Made by a program: the position numbers and the translations under genes | Notes under the pieces: generated by a model | Told to the model about the DNA's origin: nothing | Databases searched by the model: none | What the model saw: the letters and a program-made list of their open reading frames with translations, nothing else | Assembly: GCA_003519585.1 (NCBI GenBank) | Contig: DOWL01000188.1 | Location: 3,823-28,419, forward strand | Reading direction: 5' to 3' | Source of the DNA: Nocardioides sp. | GTDB taxonomy: Bacteria; Actinomycetota; Actinomycetes; Propionibacteriales; Nocardioidaceae | DNA length: 24,597 nucleotides | Part shown: piece after piece, positions 22,348 through 24,597 of the stretch | Layout: each line of letters begins with the position of its first letter | Position numbering within the stretch: position 1 is the stretch's first letter

Positions 22348-24597
22348 TCAGGGGGCTGCCTTCGCGACTTCGGAGCGGACCAGGGCCAGGGCCTCGTCGA
22401 TGCGGGAGGCGTCGGTGCCGCCACCCTGCGCGACGTCGTCCTTGCCACCGCCCTTGCCGCCGACCAGCGGCCCGACGGCGCGGACCAGGTCGTTGGCGCT
22501 GAGCCCGCGGGCGCGCGCTTCGTCGTTGGTCGCGGCCACCACGGAGACCTTGCCGTCGGCCTCGCCGATGACCACGACGACGCCGGGCTGCCCGGCCGAC
22601 AGCCGGCCGCGTACGTCGAGCGCGAGCGTGCGTACGTCGCCCCCGCCGGCCCCGGGGGCAGAGGTCGCGACCACCGCCACGCCGCCGACCTGCTCGGCTC
22701 CGGCCGCAAGGTCACCGGCACGCGCCAGCAGCTGACCGACGCGCACCTTCTCCAGCTCCTTCTCGGCGGCCCGGAGTCGCTCGACGATGTCGTTGACCCG
22801 CTCCGGCAACTCCTCGGGCCGGGCCTTCAGCGCCTCGGAGAGCTGAGCGACCAGCACGTGCTCACGGGCCAGGAACCGGTAGGCGTCGGCGCCGACCAGC
22901 GCCTCGACCCGGCGTACGCCGGAGCCGATGGACGACTCGCCGAGCAACTTGATCACGCCGAGCTTGCCCGAGCTGCCGGCGTGGGTGCCACCGCACAGCT
23001 CGCGGGCCCAGTCGCCGACCGAGACCACCCGCACCTGGTCGCCGTACTTCTCGCCGAACAGCGCCATCGCGCCGCTCTTGACCGCCTCCGCCTGGCTCAT
23101 GATCTCGGCCCGCACTGCGAGGTCGTCGAGGATCACATCGTTGACTTGCGCCTCGACGTCGGCCATCACCGACGCAGGCACCGAGCCCGCGGCCGAGAAG
23201 TCGAACCGGAACCGGCCGGGGGCGTTCTCCGAGCCGGCCTGGGTGGCGGTCTCCCCCAGCGCCTCGCGGAACGCCTTGTGCACCATGTGCGTCGCCGTGT
23301 GGGCGCGGGAGATCGACATCCGGCGCTCGAGGTCGACCAGCGAATGGGCCTCGAGGCCGGGCGTCACCTCGCCGTTGAGCACGGTCGCCTGGTGGACGAT
23401 CAACCCCGTGATCGGCGACTGCACGTCCTCGACCCGCAGCCGCGCGCCGTTGGAGAGCTCGATGATCCCCTGGTCGGCGAGCTGACCGCCGCCCTCGGCG
23501 TAGAACGGGGTGCGGTCGAGGATCAGCTCGACCTCGTCGCCCTCGCGCACGCTCTCGACCACCCCGTCGGCCGTGACCAGGCCGCGCACGGTGCCGTCGG
23601 TGACCACCTCGGCATAGCCGGTGAAGTCGACCGGCGCGCCCATGGCGTCGGCGACCGCGCGGTACGCCGACGCGTCGCGGTGGGCGCCCTTCTTGGCCCG
23701 CGCGTCGGCCTTGGCCCGCTCACGCTGCTCCTGCATGAGCCGCCGGAAACCGACCTCGTCGACGTCGAGCCCCTGCTCGGCCGCCATCTCGAGGGTGAGG
23801 TCGATCGGGAATCCGTAGGTGTCGTGGAGCGCGAACGCACGCTCGCCGGACAACTCGGTGCCGCCCGCCTTCTTCACCTCCGCGGTCGCCGTGTCGAAGA
23901 TCGTGGTGCCCGCCCGCAGGGTCTGCCGGAACGCGTGCTCCTCGGCGAAGGCCACCTCCGAGATGCGCGCCCAGTCGCGGTGCAGCCCCTCGTAGGTCTC
24001 GCCCATCTTGTCGCGGCTGATCGGCAGCAGCTCAGGCAGGACCGGGTCCTCGCAACCCAGCAGCCGCATCGACCGGATCGCGCGACGCACCAGCCGACGC
24101 AGGACGTAGCCGCGCCCCTCGTTGCCGGGCGTCACACCGTCGCCGATCAGCATCAGCGAGCTGCGGATGTGGTCGGCAACGACCCGGAACCGAACGTCGT
24201 CCACCACCGAGTCCGGCCCCGTGTGCGCGGCGTACCTGCGCCCGGTCAGCTCCTGCGCGCGCTCGATGACGGGGAACATCACGTCGATCTCGTACATGTT
24301 GTCGACGCCCTGGAGCAGGAACGCCACCCGCTCCAACCCCATGCCGGTGTCGATGTTCTGCTTGGGCAGCGGCCCGCGGATGTCGAAGTCGTCCTTGGCA
24401 CGGACCGCGGAGAGCTCCTCCTGCATGAAGACGAGGTTCCAGATCTCCATCCACTCGTCGGTGTCGCCCAGCTTGCCGGCGAAGAACGCGGCGGCGTGGT
24501 CGTCGATCTCGGACTCCGACTGCAGCGGCCCGCGGTAGACGTGGATCTCCGTGCACGGCCCGCAGGGACCGGTGTCGGCCATCTGCCAGAAGTTGTC
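22348..24597 (-). CDS. alaS: Alanyl-tRNA synthetase, missing its N-terminus (runs off right edge)
   Basis: AlaRS charges tRNA-Ala and proofreads Ser and Gly. The window holds 749 residues plus stop, beginning DNFWQMADTGPCGPCTEI in the catalytic domain; about 140 N-terminal residues, with the motif 1 region, lie outside. Seen in order are NIDTGMGLERV, ADHIRSSLMLIGDGVTPGNEGRGYVLRRLVRRA, the editing-domain zinc residues in HTATHMVH and CGGTHAGSSG, a coiled-coil stretch (about 22740-22800), and the C-Ala domain with VGGKGGGKDDVAQGGG. It is the first gene of the leftward block in this window. The stop at 22348 is followed by the palindromic elements. Confidence 0.98.
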   Translation of the reverse strand, partial: DNFWQMADTGPCGPCTEIHVYRGPLQSESEIDDHAAAFFAGKLGDTDEWMEIWNLVFMQEELSAVRAKDDFDIRGPLPKQNIDTGMGLERVAFLLQGVDNMYEIDVMFPVIERAQELTGRRYAAHTGPDSVVDDVRFRVVADHIRSSLMLIGDGVTPGNEGRGYVLRRLVRRAIRSMRLLGCEDPVLPELLPISRDKMGETYEGLHRDWARISEVAFAEEHAFRQTLRAGTTIFDTATAEVKKAGGTELSGERAFALHDTYGFPIDLTLEMAAEQGLDVDEVGFRRLMQEQRERAKADARAKKGAHRDASAYRAVADAMGAPVDFTGYAEVVTDGTVRGLVTADGVVESVREGDEVELILDRTPFYAEGGGQLADQGIIELSNGARLRVEDVQSPITGLIVHQATVLNGEVTPGLEAHSLVDLERRMSISRAHTATHMVHKAFREALGETATQAGSENAPGRFRFDFSAAGSVPASVMADVEAQVNDVILDDLAVRAEIMSQAEAVKSGAMALFGEKYGDQVRVVSVGDWARELCGGTHAGSSGKLGVIKLLGESSIGSGVRRVEALVGADAYRFLAREHVLVAQLSEALKARPEELPERVNDIVERLRAAEKELEKVRVGQLLARAGDLAAGAEQVGGVAVVATSAPGAGGGDVRTLALDVRGRLSAGQPGVVVVIGEADGKVSVVAATNDEARARGLSANDLVRAVGPLVGGKGGGKDDVAQGGGTDASRIDEALALVRSEVAKAAP

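Noticed and set aside
22194..22721. Extended N-terminus of ruvX running into alaS
   Set aside because: The added residues are translated from the palindromic repeats and the antisense of alaS; the family N-terminus begins at RQGVRIGLD.
1..24597. Mobile element, prophage or defence-system genes
   Set aside because: No transposase, integrase, phage structural, restriction, toxin-antitoxin or other defence gene could be recognised in any frame.

Overview
The window is a GC-rich chromosomal segment whose gene content and order point to an actinobacterium. I would guess Nocardioides or a relative, but that is an inference from gene order, GTG starts and protein flavour; no rRNA is present to check it. 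Almost all genes lie on the minus strand, so transcription mostly runs from the right edge to the left edge. No tRNA, rRNA, CRISPR array, insertion sequence or prophage gene was recognised, and no stretch longer than about 180 bases is without a gene.

Right half (about 13.4-24.6 kb): a conserved housekeeping block, read leftward as alaS (5' end outside the window), ruvX, mltG, aroE, an A24 prepilin-type peptidase, aroC, aroK, aroB, aroQ, a plus-strand TPR protein gene, efp and nusB. Within it the ruvX/mltG, aroE/peptidase, aroC/aroK, aroK/aroB and aroB/aroQ junctions are 4-nt stop-start overlaps, so the shikimate genes (steps 2, 3, 5 and 7 of chorismate synthesis, with aroE for step 4) look translationally coupled. 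The order matches the well-known mycobacterial alaS-to-nusB order. The differences are that no X-Pro dipeptidase gene lies between aroQ and efp, and that an oppositely oriented TPR gene sits there.

Middle (about 2.5-13.4 kb): an accessory block between nusB and the pyr operon. It holds a small membrane protein, a DapB-fold oxidoreductase, a membrane-anchored hypothetical protein, a zinc-free quinone oxidoreductase, an orphan proline-rich ParA/MinD-like ATPase, two paralogous flavoprotein disulfide reductases, a decayed class V aminotransferase, a PYROXD2/phytoene-desaturase-like flavoprotein, a MOSC protein (plus strand) and a DUF1206 membrane protein.

Left end (1-2.5 kb): the start of the pyrimidine operon, pyrR-pyrB-pyrC (pyrC runs off the left edge), with overlapping stops and starts. 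Its leader carries a good match to the PyrR-binding RNA loop directly against the pyrR ribosome binding site, which suggests translational repression by PyrR.

The most unusual non-coding feature is a family of palindromic elements with a GTTACTC/GAGTAAC core. It occurs as a tandem pair near 4.0 kb and as a cluster of hairpins near 22.2-22.3 kb between alaS and ruvX, with apparent compensatory changes in one copy. I found no clear evidence of a new multi-gene system; most of the window is ordinary core metabolism.
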